A stretch of DNA of 64,000 nucleotides from Martelella sp. HB161492 (GTDB taxonomy: Bacteria > Pseudomonadota > Alphaproteobacteria > Rhizobiales > Rhizobiaceae), in contig NZ_JAATVV010000015.1 in the NCBI RefSeq assembly GCF_013184775.1, positions 1 to 64,000 on the forward strand. The letters are read 5' to 3'. The notes beneath the pieces were generated by a model. It was not told the DNA's origin, made no database searches, and saw nothing but the letters and a program-made list of their open reading frames with translations. A program made the position numbers and the translations under genes. Shown one piece after another: positions 34,621-42,733 of the stretch; position 1 is the stretch's first letter, and every line of letters starts with the position of its first letter.

Positions 34621-37239
34621 TCAGGCCGATTCTATCAACATCTGAATGCGCTCTCGATAGTAGCGGTTCGCAACGCCTGCTGGCAATCCAGACATCAACT
34701 GGCAGAGGTTGCGGTTTGAGTTTCCGGATCTGCTCACGAAGTCTCGGATCCATTTCAGGAATCCATAGAATGTCTCTTGATTCTGGTTCTCCGAAACAGA
34801 GGAAAGAAAATTTATAGCAACTCTTGACGCCTCATCAATTGCGGAATCCTCGCAACTATTGCTCTCCATTCGCCAGATCATATGGCCAAGCAGGCAAATG
34901 GCACATTCTTCTTCAAGCGATTTCAGGGAGAATCGTGCAATATTCGAACGGAATCTCTGCCACATCGCGTCATAGCGAAGGACATGCTCACGCGACCAGA
35001 ATGACCGAGAAATGCTTCCGCCGCGATTGCGATAGCCGATTATGGGGTTCGTTAGAAACAGAACATTGTTTGCAGCAGCATAAAGGAATGGCGCATGACA
35101 GAGGTCTTCGTGCTCGCCCGCCGGATAAGCCAGGCCCGTTTCCCGATAGAAATCGAGATCAATCAGCATGCCCCAGGCACGCATTGGCAGATAATTCTCC
35201 TTCGACGTTCCCACGGCTGCGCGGAACGCCTCCTGTCCCTTTAGGAACCCACCGCTCGCATTCATTTTCCCGGCGGCGAAATCCGCATCTCTGTCCCGTC
35301 TTGAGCCGTCATCCATGACGTCGGTACAGGAACCGACAACGACGTCAGCCCGAGATGCACGCGCATTTTTCGTCAGCAAAGTTAGCGCTGACTTGTCGAT
35401 AAAAAAGTCATCGGAATCGAGGAAAAAGAGATAGCGTCCGCTTGCGGCCGCCACGCCTGAATTTCTGGCGGGACCAAGCCCCTGGTTCTTCGCGTGGGTC
35501 ACGATCTTGATGCGTGGATCCGATTTCGCAAAGCGTTCGGCAATCTCGTGGCTGCGGTCCGGTGATGCATCGTCGACCAGAATGATCTCAAGGTTTCGAT
35601 GATCCTGCTCAACAACGCTCTGCAGGCAGTCCTCAAGATAGGGCTCGACATTGTAGAAGGGAATAACAATCGAAATTAACGGTTGATGCTCCGTTCCAGA
35701 TGCGTCTTCCGCAGCCAGATCCGAGAGCACTGGTCCGAAGAGGTCAAACATGGTCAATTTGTTCTTGTCGCAGTATTCCGCGTAGATCTGGACGGACTCG
35801 TCGCGCAATGCGTCCACCAGCTCCGGTTTGACAACCAGTTCCTCGATCAGACCTGCCAGATCTTCGATCGTCTCCGCGTTATGAAAGCGGCTTTGCGTTT
35901 CTATTCCTGCCGCACCAGCGGCCGTGCAGACCAGGGGCACACCGCTTCCAAGTGCCTCCACGGATTTGATCTTTATGCCTGTTCCGCCCCGCTCGGGATT
36001 GATAACCACATCACAACGGGCGAAAAAATCTGCCATTGTGCCGACGCGGCCGAGCATCACTGGCTTGGCTTCTTGCAGAAGCTGCGCCCCGCCAGCAACG
36101 CTGTTCTCGAAGTCGTCGCAAACACCACCGGCGAGAATCACCTCGCTCTGCTCGCGAAGCGTCTCGCTTTTCAGCCAAGCCTCGAGAAACAGCGCAACAT
36201 TGGCTTCATTGATCCAGTTGTGAGAGCCGAGATAGCCGATCCTGAGTTTTCCAGTCTCGCTTGGTATGCGCACAAATGGCCAGGTAGGCAGCATTGGCCG
36301 GACGATCGGAATCTTAGCCGCCTCGCCGACCAGCTCCTTGAAATACGACGCTTCGTTTTCCTGCAGTGCAACGACAGTGTCCGAGCGAAGGCATGCCAGT
36401 TTCTCTCCGCGCCAGTCAAGGCTCGCCCAGCCCTGATCCCCGAAGCCTTCCTTCATCATCCGCCTGTTTCGGTCCGTGAAGGAATCATGCGTAAACAGTA
36501 TCTTCTCTGTATAAGCCGGAATGCGTTCGAACACTGCAGACATGAAGGGATAGTTCACGACCGCCACATCATATTCAAATTGCTGCGTCATTTCCTCTAC
36601 GGCGTCGACAAGTTCGGCGCCGCACCAGTCGTCGACGTGAATGTTCAGACCGACCTTGTTTATTTCATACATTTTTGATCGCAGCGGGACCTTCCGGTAA
36701 AGGTCGCAGTAGTTCATCGGTTTCAGTTCCTCCTGAGGAGAAACGATCCCGTCATCGACTGCATAATATACAACATGGATCTGATAGCCGGCCGCATGCA
36801 GATAGCGCAGCCAGGCCCGCATATTGGTCGTATTGCCTTCTTGGCGTTCCAGATGAAAGCTCGTTATGAAGAGGGCTTTCTTCTGCTTCCGAGGTGCGAA
36901 TTTCCCATCATCGCGGACGATATCATCAGCATGCAGCGCCGATAGGGGCGCATCCTGGCCAATCCAGCGCCAGGCCGCCTTCTTTTTCAGGGGAAACTGC
37001 CGACAAAGATCATAATATGGTGTGTATTCAATACGTTCGGTGAGTTTATGCGCGTCTATATAGTTCCAGATGCTGTAGGTCGTCTCATCAGAACGTTTCC
37101 CTGTGATGATGAAATCAACATCGTCCCGAGAGGTCGCTATTTCTCTGAAACAGTTGAGCAGATTCTCGATGCCGCTGCTCTCTTGACCTAGATCTATAGA
37201 TGCACAAATATATTTTTTGGGGTATTTAAGTTCGACCAT
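34621..37239 (-). CDS. Two-module glycosyltransferase (GT4 then GT2)
   Basis: Reads as 872 residues from ATG 37239, or 893 from an upstream GTG (37302); neither has a strong ribosome site. Numbered from the GTG, residues 24-120 resemble a detached fragment of a GT4 sugar-nucleotide domain (GIENLLNCFREI). Residues 142-525 are a GT4-like module (GYLGSHNWINEANV, NPERGGTGIKIKSVEALGSGVPL), similar to the second GT4 module of the giant protein. Residues 542-790 are a GT2 module (ISIVIPFYNVEPY, VDDASPDRS, FLDSDDFF as DxD). A helical tail follows. It is the upstream partner of the pyruvyl-transferase-like gene, 148 bp apart. Role in surface polysaccharide assembly is inferred; donors and acceptors are unknown. 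Confidence 0.82.
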   Translation of the reverse strand: MVELKYPKKYICASIDLGQESSGIENLLNCFREIATSRDDVDFIITGKRSDETTYSIWNYIDAHKLTERIEYTPYYDLCRQFPLKKKAAWRWIGQDAPLSALHADDIVRDDGKFAPRKQKKALFITSFHLERQEGNTTNMRAWLRYLHAAGYQIHVVYYAVDDGIVSPQEELKPMNYCDLYRKVPLRSKMYEINKVGLNIHVDDWCGAELVDAVEEMTQQFEYDVAVVNYPFMSAVFERIPAYTEKILFTHDSFTDRNRRMMKEGFGDQGWASLDWRGEKLACLRSDTVVALQENEASYFKELVGEAAKIPIVRPMLPTWPFVRIPSETGKLRIGYLGSHNWINEANVALFLEAWLKSETLREQSEVILAGGVCDDFENSVAGGAQLLQEAKPVMLGRVGTMADFFARCDVVINPERGGTGIKIKSVEALGSGVPLVCTAAGAAGIETQSRFHNAETIEDLAGLIEELVVKPELVDALRDESVQIYAEYCDKNKLTMFDLFGPVLSDLAAEDASGTEHQPLISIVIPFYNVEPYLEDCLQSVVEQDHRNLEIILVDDASPDRSHEIAERFAKSDPRIKIVTHAKNQGLGPARNSGVAAASGRYLFFLDSDDFFIDKSALTLLTKNARASRADVVVGSCTDVMDDGSRRDRDADFAAGKMNASGGFLKGQEAFRAAVGTSKENYLPMRAWGMLIDLDFYRETGLAYPAGEHEDLCHAPFLYAAANNVLFLTNPIIGYRNRGGSISRSFWSREHVLRYDAMWQRFRSNIARFSLKSLEEECAICLLGHMIWRMESNSCEDSAIDEASRVAINFLSSVSENQNQETFYGFLKWIRDFVSRSGNSNRNLCQLMSGLPAGVANRYYRERIQMLIESA

Positions 37240-37690
37240 ATTCAGTTCTTTATGTGCGCAATGATATATATTATCAAAGTTTACATGATCCTCTAATTGC
37301 ACGAAAGTGGCTTTAGCGCAACTTGACTGAAAAATCCAATAAGCTAATTAGTATAGCTGTTGAATTTCTCCGTTGTCGACATATCCTGATCGTTTTCGGC
37401 GAGAATTGTCCACCACTCTGTTTTCATTGTTTAGGTTATTTCGGTGATTTTCGCAGTTCCCGGAAACGGCGTGAATAGCTGGGGCCTCTCGCTGACAGGT
37501 CGATTGAAGGACTTATCTTTCATCGTCGCGTAAGTCTCAAGAGGCATATCACGCCGATGCTGCGCTGCACACTCATCTTTTGAGTCTGGCGTCAATGTGC
37601 GCATGCGGCGCAAAGCGGAGCGTCGGCGGGGGAGCCTCATAGCCCGGTTGTTGCCGGCTCTCTGGTGAAATTTTAACGATACGATGCCCA
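37240..37690. other. AT-rich gap closing the polysaccharide island
   Basis: A 451-bp gap between the divergently positioned ends of the island and the IclR gene. The part next to the glycosyltransferase (37240-37440) is clearly AT-rich and should carry its promoter. A minus-strand frame of 86 codons (37431-37691) overlaps the IclR stop and looks spurious. No recognisable gene or hairpin of note. Confidence 0.4.
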
Positions 37691-38446
37691 TCAGATCACG
37701 CGTTTGAGGCTTTCCTGAATTTTCAGGAGGGCTGGCAGATAGGTTGTGACGAGGCTTTCGGGATCGTCCTTTGTGGCTGCCATTCCGGTATTCAGGGCTG
37801 CGACCGTGCGTCCGCGCCCGTCAATCAGCGGTACGGCGATCGAACGCAGCCCGAGCTCGATCTCCTGATCCACCAACGCATAACCAGCCCTTCTGACGTC
37901 AGCGATCCGGGACATTATGGCCTCTGGCGTCGACAGGCTGAAGGGGGTGCGCGGCGCGAGGTTGGCCTGTTCTATCCTCTGGCGGGCATCGGCCTCCGGC
38001 AATGCCGACAGGAGGATGCGCCCCATCGAGGTGGCATGGGCAGGAAGGCGCGAGCCCGGCATCAGGCCGATGGACATCACCCGGCGCTGGGCAGCGCGGG
38101 CAATATAGACGATCTCGCTACCGTCCAGAAGCGCCACCGAGCAGGACTGAGCGATCTGCTCCGACAGCTGATCGAGCCAGGGCTGCACCAGTTGCGGCAG
38201 CGGCAGGGCGTTGAGCGCACTCATGCCCAGCCTGAGCGCCTGCGGTGTCAGGGCGAAATATTTGCCGTCATAGCTGGCATAGCCTTCCTGATGCAGGGTC
38301 AGGAGACAGCGGCGCGCTGTCGCCCGGTCAAGTCCCGTTGCCGCGGCGACATCGGCGATCGAAAGGCGCGGGGTGTCCGCCCCGAAACAGGTGATGACGC
38401 GAAGTCCCTTGGCAAAGGAGGCAATGTGATCGGTTGGTCTGTTCAT
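37691..38446 (-). CDS. IclR-family regulator, PcaR/PobR type
   Basis: A 251-residue IclR regulator from ATG 38446; the frame opens upstream to a TTG at 38500, with no good ribosome site for either. The N-terminal helix-turn-helix is LSIADVAAATGLDRATARRCLLTL. The effector domain has the PcaR/PobR/PcaU look, including SIGLMPGSRLPAHATSMGR and the C-terminal LGLRSIAVPLIDGRGRTVAALN. It is the third gene of a minus-strand set with a TetR regulator and an esterase, beside the quinate/shikimate genes. Control of protocatechuate-pathway genes (quiC cluster or pcaIJF) is the most likely role. Confidence 0.8.
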   Translation of the reverse strand: MNRPTDHIASFAKGLRVITCFGADTPRLSIADVAAATGLDRATARRCLLTLHQEGYASYDGKYFALTPQALRLGMSALNALPLPQLVQPWLDQLSEQIAQSCSVALLDGSEIVYIARAAQRRVMSIGLMPGSRLPAHATSMGRILLSALPEADARQRIEQANLAPRTPFSLSTPEAIMSRIADVRRAGYALVDQEIELGLRSIAVPLIDGRGRTVAALNTGMAATKDDPESLVTTYLPALLKIQESLKRVI

Positions 38447-38515
38447 GCGATAGGGCCCGGCTTGCCGTTTCACTATGGCGCTGGCCGGGCCATGCTGCAA
38501 TCACTTAATCGGATA

Positions 38516-39439
38516 TCAGAAGGCCGAAAGCCATGCGGCCATGGCGCGAAACTTCGCCATCGCCGTCGGGCTGTAACCCATGGAACGCAGGTAGCCGTGG
38601 ATCAGGCCTTCGCCTTCATCGAAGGTGACGGGGACGCCGGCTGCCTCGAGTGCCCTGGCGTAAAGGGCGCCGCTGTCGTGAAGCGGATCATTTTCGGCAA
38701 CGGCGACGAAGGCGGGCGGCAATCCGGCGTGGCTTTCAGCCAGAAGCGGGGCGATGCGGGGATTGGAGAGCCCGGCCGGATCGGGGCTGTACATCGCATT
38801 GACGGCTTTCATGCCGCGTGTCTGCAACAGCGGCGCCTCGGCATTGGCAATCATCGACGGCCGGTCATGTTCGAAATCGCAGGCGGGATAGACCAGAAGC
38901 TGGGCGCAATAGCGGACCGCCGAGCCACGCATGTCGAGCGTTGAGGCGGCGGCGAGATTGCCGCCGGCGCTATCGCCGCCAATAGCGATGCGGGCTGGGT
39001 CGATGCCGAGAGAGGCGGCCTCGTCATGGGCCCATTTCGCCACGGCGTTGACCTGATCGAGTGCGGCAGGGAAGGGGTGTTCCGGCGTTAGCGCATAATC
39101 AACCGAGATCACGGTCTGGCGGTTCCAGTCGGCAATGCGCGCGGTGATATCCCAGTGAGTCTCTGGGCTGCCCTGCATCCAGGCGCCGCCATGGAGGTAA
39201 ATCAGGCAGGCCTGGGTGCCGCCCGCCTTGTGACGGAAGATGCGTGAGCGCACGGGACCGGCCGGGGTTTCCGTCCATTCGACGCGATCCGTCGAGACAT
39301 CTTCTGGCGTTGCCAGGCGCATCTCACTGGCGACGATCTCAAAATGGGCACGGCGCTCCTGCGGCGTTGCGCCCTGTTTCAGTCGCGCCCACTTGCCATT
39401 CCAGTCGGCAAGAAATGCATCGAGCTCGGGATTGATCAT
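38516..39439 (-). CDS. Alpha/beta hydrolase, hormone-sensitive-lipase family
   Basis: A 307-residue HSL-family esterase: oxyanion-hole motif HGGAW near 83, nucleophile elbow GGDSAGGNLA near 152, acid ENDPLHD near 250 and catalytic histidine in LIHGY near 280. No signal peptide, so cytoplasmic. It starts within the TetR stop (ATGA overlap). In this neighbourhood, between quinate/shikimate and hydroxycinnamate catabolism, hydrolysis of an aryl ester such as a caffeoyl-quinate or -shikimate is attractive but unproven. It is not PcaD, which belongs to a different alpha/beta-hydrolase group. Confidence 0.85.
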   Translation of the reverse strand: MINPELDAFLADWNGKWARLKQGATPQERRAHFEIVASEMRLATPEDVSTDRVEWTETPAGPVRSRIFRHKAGGTQACLIYLHGGAWMQGSPETHWDITARIADWNRQTVISVDYALTPEHPFPAALDQVNAVAKWAHDEAASLGIDPARIAIGGDSAGGNLAAASTLDMRGSAVRYCAQLLVYPACDFEHDRPSMIANAEAPLLQTRGMKAVNAMYSPDPAGLSNPRIAPLLAESHAGLPPAFVAVAENDPLHDSGALYARALEAAGVPVTFDEGEGLIHGYLRSMGYSPTAMAKFRAMAAWLSAF

Positions 39440-40125
39440 CGGGTCTCCTCCTCCCTTGGTTTTCTGACATAGGCCAGAATGGTCTCAATGACTTCGCGGC
39501 GCAGTGCCGCCTGGCCTTTCGCGGTGAAAAGAGCGCTGCCGAAATTGGCGCCGAACGTGTCGGCATTGGCAACGTTGAAAACCGAAAAGGCCGAGATCTG
39601 CCAGTGCAGTCGCAGGGGGTCGAGGCCAGCACGAAAGACGCCGTCGGCCTCTCCCCGGGCGATCAGTTTCTCCAGCCGCTCAACGGCCGCACTGTTCATC
39701 TTGGGAATGATTTCGGATCTGCGCAGGTAGTCGGCATGATGAATGTTTTCGATCATCACCATGCGCAGAAAATCGGGATTGTTGCGGTGGTGATCAAAGG
39801 TGAAGCCGACCAGTTTGGCGATGGCTTCCAGTGGTGGCAGATCATCAAGCGAAAGCTTTTTCTCCCCCTCGCGGACCTTGGCATAGGCATATTCCAGCAC
39901 CTGGGCATAGAGCCCTTCCTTGTCGCCGAAATAATAGTAGATCATCCGCTTCGAGGTCTTCATCGAGGCGGCGATGCGATCGACTCTCGCGCCAGACAGA
40001 CCATTCTGAGCGAACTCCGCCATCGCCACGCGAATGATGTCGCGTTTTACCGCTTCGGGGTTCTGCTTCCAGCTCTGTCTTGATTTGTCATTTTCATTCA
40101 ATGGCTTGGCCAAAGCATCCTCCAC
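39436..40125 (-). CDS. TetR-family regulator
   Basis: A TetR regulator of 229 residues from GTG 40125; TTG 40113 (225 residues) is an alternative with a better placed GGAGG five bases upstream. The DNA-binding domain is VAMAEFAQNGLSGARVDRIAASMKTSKRMIYYYFGDKEGLY. The ligand domain begins near residue 85 and includes FTFDHHRNNPDF. It is divergent from the quinate/shikimate dehydrogenase-TRAP-quiC operon, the natural target, and co-transcribed with the esterase and IclR genes. Confidence 0.85.
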   Translation of the reverse strand: MEDALAKPLNENDKSRQSWKQNPEAVKRDIIRVAMAEFAQNGLSGARVDRIAASMKTSKRMIYYYFGDKEGLYAQVLEYAYAKVREGEKKLSLDDLPPLEAIAKLVGFTFDHHRNNPDFLRMVMIENIHHADYLRRSEIIPKMNSAAVERLEKLIARGEADGVFRAGLDPLRLHWQISAFSVFNVANADTFGANFGSALFTAKGQAALRREVIETILAYVRKPREEETR

Positions 40126-40251
40126 TCAATAATTGATCATTATCACGATTGTTTTTAACTATCCAGTACAAAGCGGTTGACATAATTAACTGGCTGGAAC
40201 AATTTGACGCATGAGGAGGCACCTCGCGAGGTTTGGGAGGACCAGGCGAAG
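40126..40251. promoter_or_regulatory. Divergent promoter region, TetR / quinate-shikimate operon
   Basis: This AT-rich gap separates the TetR gene and the dehydrogenase gene. TTGACA at 40177-40182 is a consensus -35 read rightward; 17 bases on, the -10 position is weak (CAATTT), so activation or a different spacing is possible. CCAGT (40163-40167) and ACTGG (40189-40193) form a widely spaced inverted pair flanking the -35 and could be a regulator half-site pair. Confidence 0.4.
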
Positions 40252-41130
40252 ATGACCGAGATGAGCGCAGCCGGCGGCCCGTCTGAAATGGGCCGTTATC
40301 CGGCGCAGACTGTCCATGTGGGACTTGTCGGCAAGGGAATTCAGGGATCGCGGACGCCATCCATGCATATGGCTGAAGGCGCGGCCCAGGGGCTTGCCTA
40401 CCGCTATGATCTGATCGACGTTGACGCCATGGCGGCCGCGGCGACTCTCAGGGAGATTGTCGAGCGCGCCGAGGCAGACGGCTTTGCCGGCCTCAATGTT
40501 ACGTTTCCCTTCAAGAAGGACGTGATCGCCTTTGTCGATCACCTGTCCGACAATGCAAGGCGGGTTGGTGCTGTCAACACGATTGTGTTTCGTCAGGGCC
40601 GGCGTTTTGGTCACAATACCGATTTCTGGGGTTTCGCCGAAAGTCTGCGGCGTGGCCTGGGCGAGGCGGATCGCCGCCATGTTCTATTGCTTGGCGCCGG
40701 TGGCGCCGGCGGCGCGCTTGCCCATGCGCTGCTGTCGCTGGGTGTCGTTGATCTGATGATTGCCGACAGCAACCTGCAGGCGGCTGCAGCGCTGGCGGAT
40801 CAGGTGGGCGGGCGCGTCGCCGTCGATATGGCCGAAGCGGCGAACCGGGCTGATGGCATCGTCAATGCAACACCGATGGGCATGGCGAAAATGCCGGGTA
40901 CGGCCATTGATCCGTCGCTTCTTCAGCCGCGCCACTGGGTCAACGATATCGTTTATTTTCCGCTCGAAACAGAGCTTCTGCGGCAGGCACGCCTGCGTGG
41001 ATGCCGGGTTTTGAGCGGCGCGGGCATGGCCGTGTTTCAGGCCGTGCGCGCATTTGAACTCTTCACGGGGCTTGAGGCGGATCCGGCGCGCATGCGTCTC
41101 GCTTTCGAAGCATTCGCGAAGACCGATTGA
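40252..41130 (+). CDS. Catabolic quinate/shikimate dehydrogenase (AroE superfamily)
   Basis: A 292-residue AroE-fold enzyme from ATG 40252; an in-frame TTG lies 48 bp upstream. VGLVGKGIQGSRTPSMH holds the substrate hydroxyl-binding residues in the S-R-T arrangement of catabolic quinate/shikimate dehydrogenases, where biosynthetic AroE has S-x-S. NVTFPFKK carries the catalytic lysine and NTDFWGF the catalytic aspartate. The cofactor loop GAGGAGG is followed by IADSN at the end of beta-strand 2; an acidic residue there suggests NAD rather than NADP. It heads an operon with a TRAP transporter and QuiC, consistent with oxidising shikimate to 3-dehydroshikimate or quinate to 3-dehydroquinate. Confidence 0.82.
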   Translation: MTEMSAAGGPSEMGRYPAQTVHVGLVGKGIQGSRTPSMHMAEGAAQGLAYRYDLIDVDAMAAAATLREIVERAEADGFAGLNVTFPFKKDVIAFVDHLSDNARRVGAVNTIVFRQGRRFGHNTDFWGFAESLRRGLGEADRRHVLLLGAGGAGGALAHALLSLGVVDLMIADSNLQAAAALADQVGGRVAVDMAEAANRADGIVNATPMGMAKMPGTAIDPSLLQPRHWVNDIVYFPLETELLRQARLRGCRVLSGAGMAVFQAVRAFELFTGLEADPARMRLAFEAFAKTD

Positions 41131-41150
41131 ACGCAGCAAGGGAGGAGAGC

Positions 41151-42146
41151 ATGCGTCTCATGACTAACAGGTTCAAGACAGGGGTGGCCGCAATGGCCAT
41201 GACCATGATCGGCAGTGCGGCACTGGCGCAGCAGCCGATCGAGCTCATCTATTCGGACACGGTTTCGCAAAATGACATACGATCGACCACGCTGAAGGAG
41301 CAGTTTGGCGATTGCCTGGGCGATGGCTTTGTTTTCAAACCCTATTTTGGTGCAACCCTGTTCAAGCAGGGCACCGAGCTGACCGCGATGCAACGCGGCA
41401 ATCTCGATATGGGCAATCTGGCCATCTATGATTTCCAGAACCAGGTTCCCTCGACATCCGTCCTCGGCATGCCATTCCTGTTCCGCGACTATGCCCATAT
41501 GCGCGCGGTCTATGATGGCGATGTGCTGAACGACATGCTGGCCGAGATTGAGGACAAGGCCAAGGTCAAGGTGCTGGCGTTCCCCTATATCGGCTCGCGC
41601 GAACTTGGCTATAAGGGCGACAAGGAGATCATGACGCCGGATGACCTGAAGGGCGTCAAACTGCGCATGCCGCCGGGTGAGGGCTGGCAGTTTGCCGGTG
41701 AGGCCATGGGGGCGACACCGGTGCCGGTACCATTCACGGAAGTCTATACCGCGCTTCAGACCGGTGCGATCGACGGGCAGGACAATGCGCTCCCGGCCAC
41801 CGACGCGATGAAATTCTACGAAGTGATCAACAAGATCGGCATGACCAACCATCTGATTTCGGCGAATCTCTTCACCATCTCGCTGTCCAAATGGAACAAG
41901 ATGGATGCCGAGCAGCAGGCCAAGGTGCAGCAATGCGCCGATAATTTCGAGGCATCGCTCGACAAGATCACGCTTGATCAGGAAGCAACCCTGCAGGACA
42001 AGTTCAAGGGCGTCGGCATCGATATCTATACGCCGGACAATGCCGCCTTCCAGCAGCGCGTGCTGAAAGCCTATCTCGATTCCGACTATTCCAAGGACTG
42101 GCCGGACGGTCTCGTTGACCAGATCATTGCCGTCGGCAAGAACTGA
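41151..42146 (+). CDS. TRAP transporter substrate-binding protein (DctP family), quinate/shikimate locus
   Basis: A 331-residue DctP-type binding protein. ATG 41151 has a GGGAGGAG site; the frame opens slightly upstream. The signal peptide ends at GSAALAQQ. The conserved arginine that salt-bridges a substrate carboxylate lies in GVKLRMPP, and QTGAIDGQDNAL is the family signature. Cysteines in FGDCLGD and QQCADN may form a disulfide. Context predicts shikimate, quinate or dehydroshikimate as ligand. Confidence 0.88.
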   Translation: MRLMTNRFKTGVAAMAMTMIGSAALAQQPIELIYSDTVSQNDIRSTTLKEQFGDCLGDGFVFKPYFGATLFKQGTELTAMQRGNLDMGNLAIYDFQNQVPSTSVLGMPFLFRDYAHMRAVYDGDVLNDMLAEIEDKAKVKVLAFPYIGSRELGYKGDKEIMTPDDLKGVKLRMPPGEGWQFAGEAMGATPVPVPFTEVYTALQTGAIDGQDNALPATDAMKFYEVINKIGMTNHLISANLFTISLSKWNKMDAEQQAKVQQCADNFEASLDKITLDQEATLQDKFKGVGIDIYTPDNAAFQQRVLKAYLDSDYSKDWPDGLVDQIIAVGKN

Positions 42147-42211
42147 AACAGAGAGCAGACGGGCCATGCTGCCCGTCTGCCACGCATCACCAACGCGACA
42201 GGAATACGGAC

Positions 42212-42733
42212 ATGGCCAGGCTGACAGCGGTTTACCGTTGGTTCGGCAGACGGGCGGAGAATTTGCTTGCCCTTTTGCTTGCCTCTCTTTTTGTGGCATT
42301 TCTTCTGCAGATCGTCTTTCGCTATCTGCTGAACCTGCCGGTCGGCTGGACGGTGGAATGGGTCACGATCGCCTGGCTCTGGGGCATCCTGTTCGGCTAT
42401 GCCTTCGTCATTCGCGAGACGGATATCATCCGTCTTGATATTATCTACAGCGCCTGTCCGCGCGGCATGCGCCGTGCCTTCGATGTCATTTCGGGCGGCA
42501 TCATTGCGGCGATCTTCATCTACAGTCTCGTGCCGACATGGGATTATATCACCTTCATGTCGATCGAGCGGACCGCATATCTGAGGATCCCGTTCTCCTA
42601 TGTCTTCGCCATCTACATGCCCTTCGCCTTTTCGGTGATCGTGCGTTCCCTGCTCATGGTCTGGGCGGGACTGAGCGGTTCCGGCCGTCGTCACGACACT
42701 GAACATTCAGCCGAAAGTCACGACTATGACTGA
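42212..42733 (+). CDS. TRAP transporter small permease (DctQ family)
   Basis: A 173-residue four-helix membrane protein of the DctQ family. The helices lie roughly at 15-37, 48-66, 87-110 and 130-150, with VGWTVEWVTIAWLWGILFGYAF typical of the second helix region. It forms the transporter core with the large subunit, whose gene overlaps its stop codon by 8 bp. It lies 65 bp after the binding-protein gene. Confidence 0.88.
   Translation: MARLTAVYRWFGRRAENLLALLLASLFVAFLLQIVFRYLLNLPVGWTVEWVTIAWLWGILFGYAFVIRETDIIRLDIIYSACPRGMRRAFDVISGGIIAAIFIYSLVPTWDYITFMSIERTAYLRIPFSYVFAIYMPFAFSVIVRSLLMVWAGLSGSGRRHDTEHSAESHDYD

Noticed and set aside
37431-37691. 86-codon minus-strand frame in the gap after the IclR gene
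   Set aside because: Overlaps the IclR stop by one base, no ribosome site, arginine-rich sequence without similarity.
38516-39439. Candidate for the missing pcaD
   Set aside because: The HGGAW motif places it in the hormone-sensitive-lipase family, not with enol-lactone hydrolases; kept only as a remote functional alternative.
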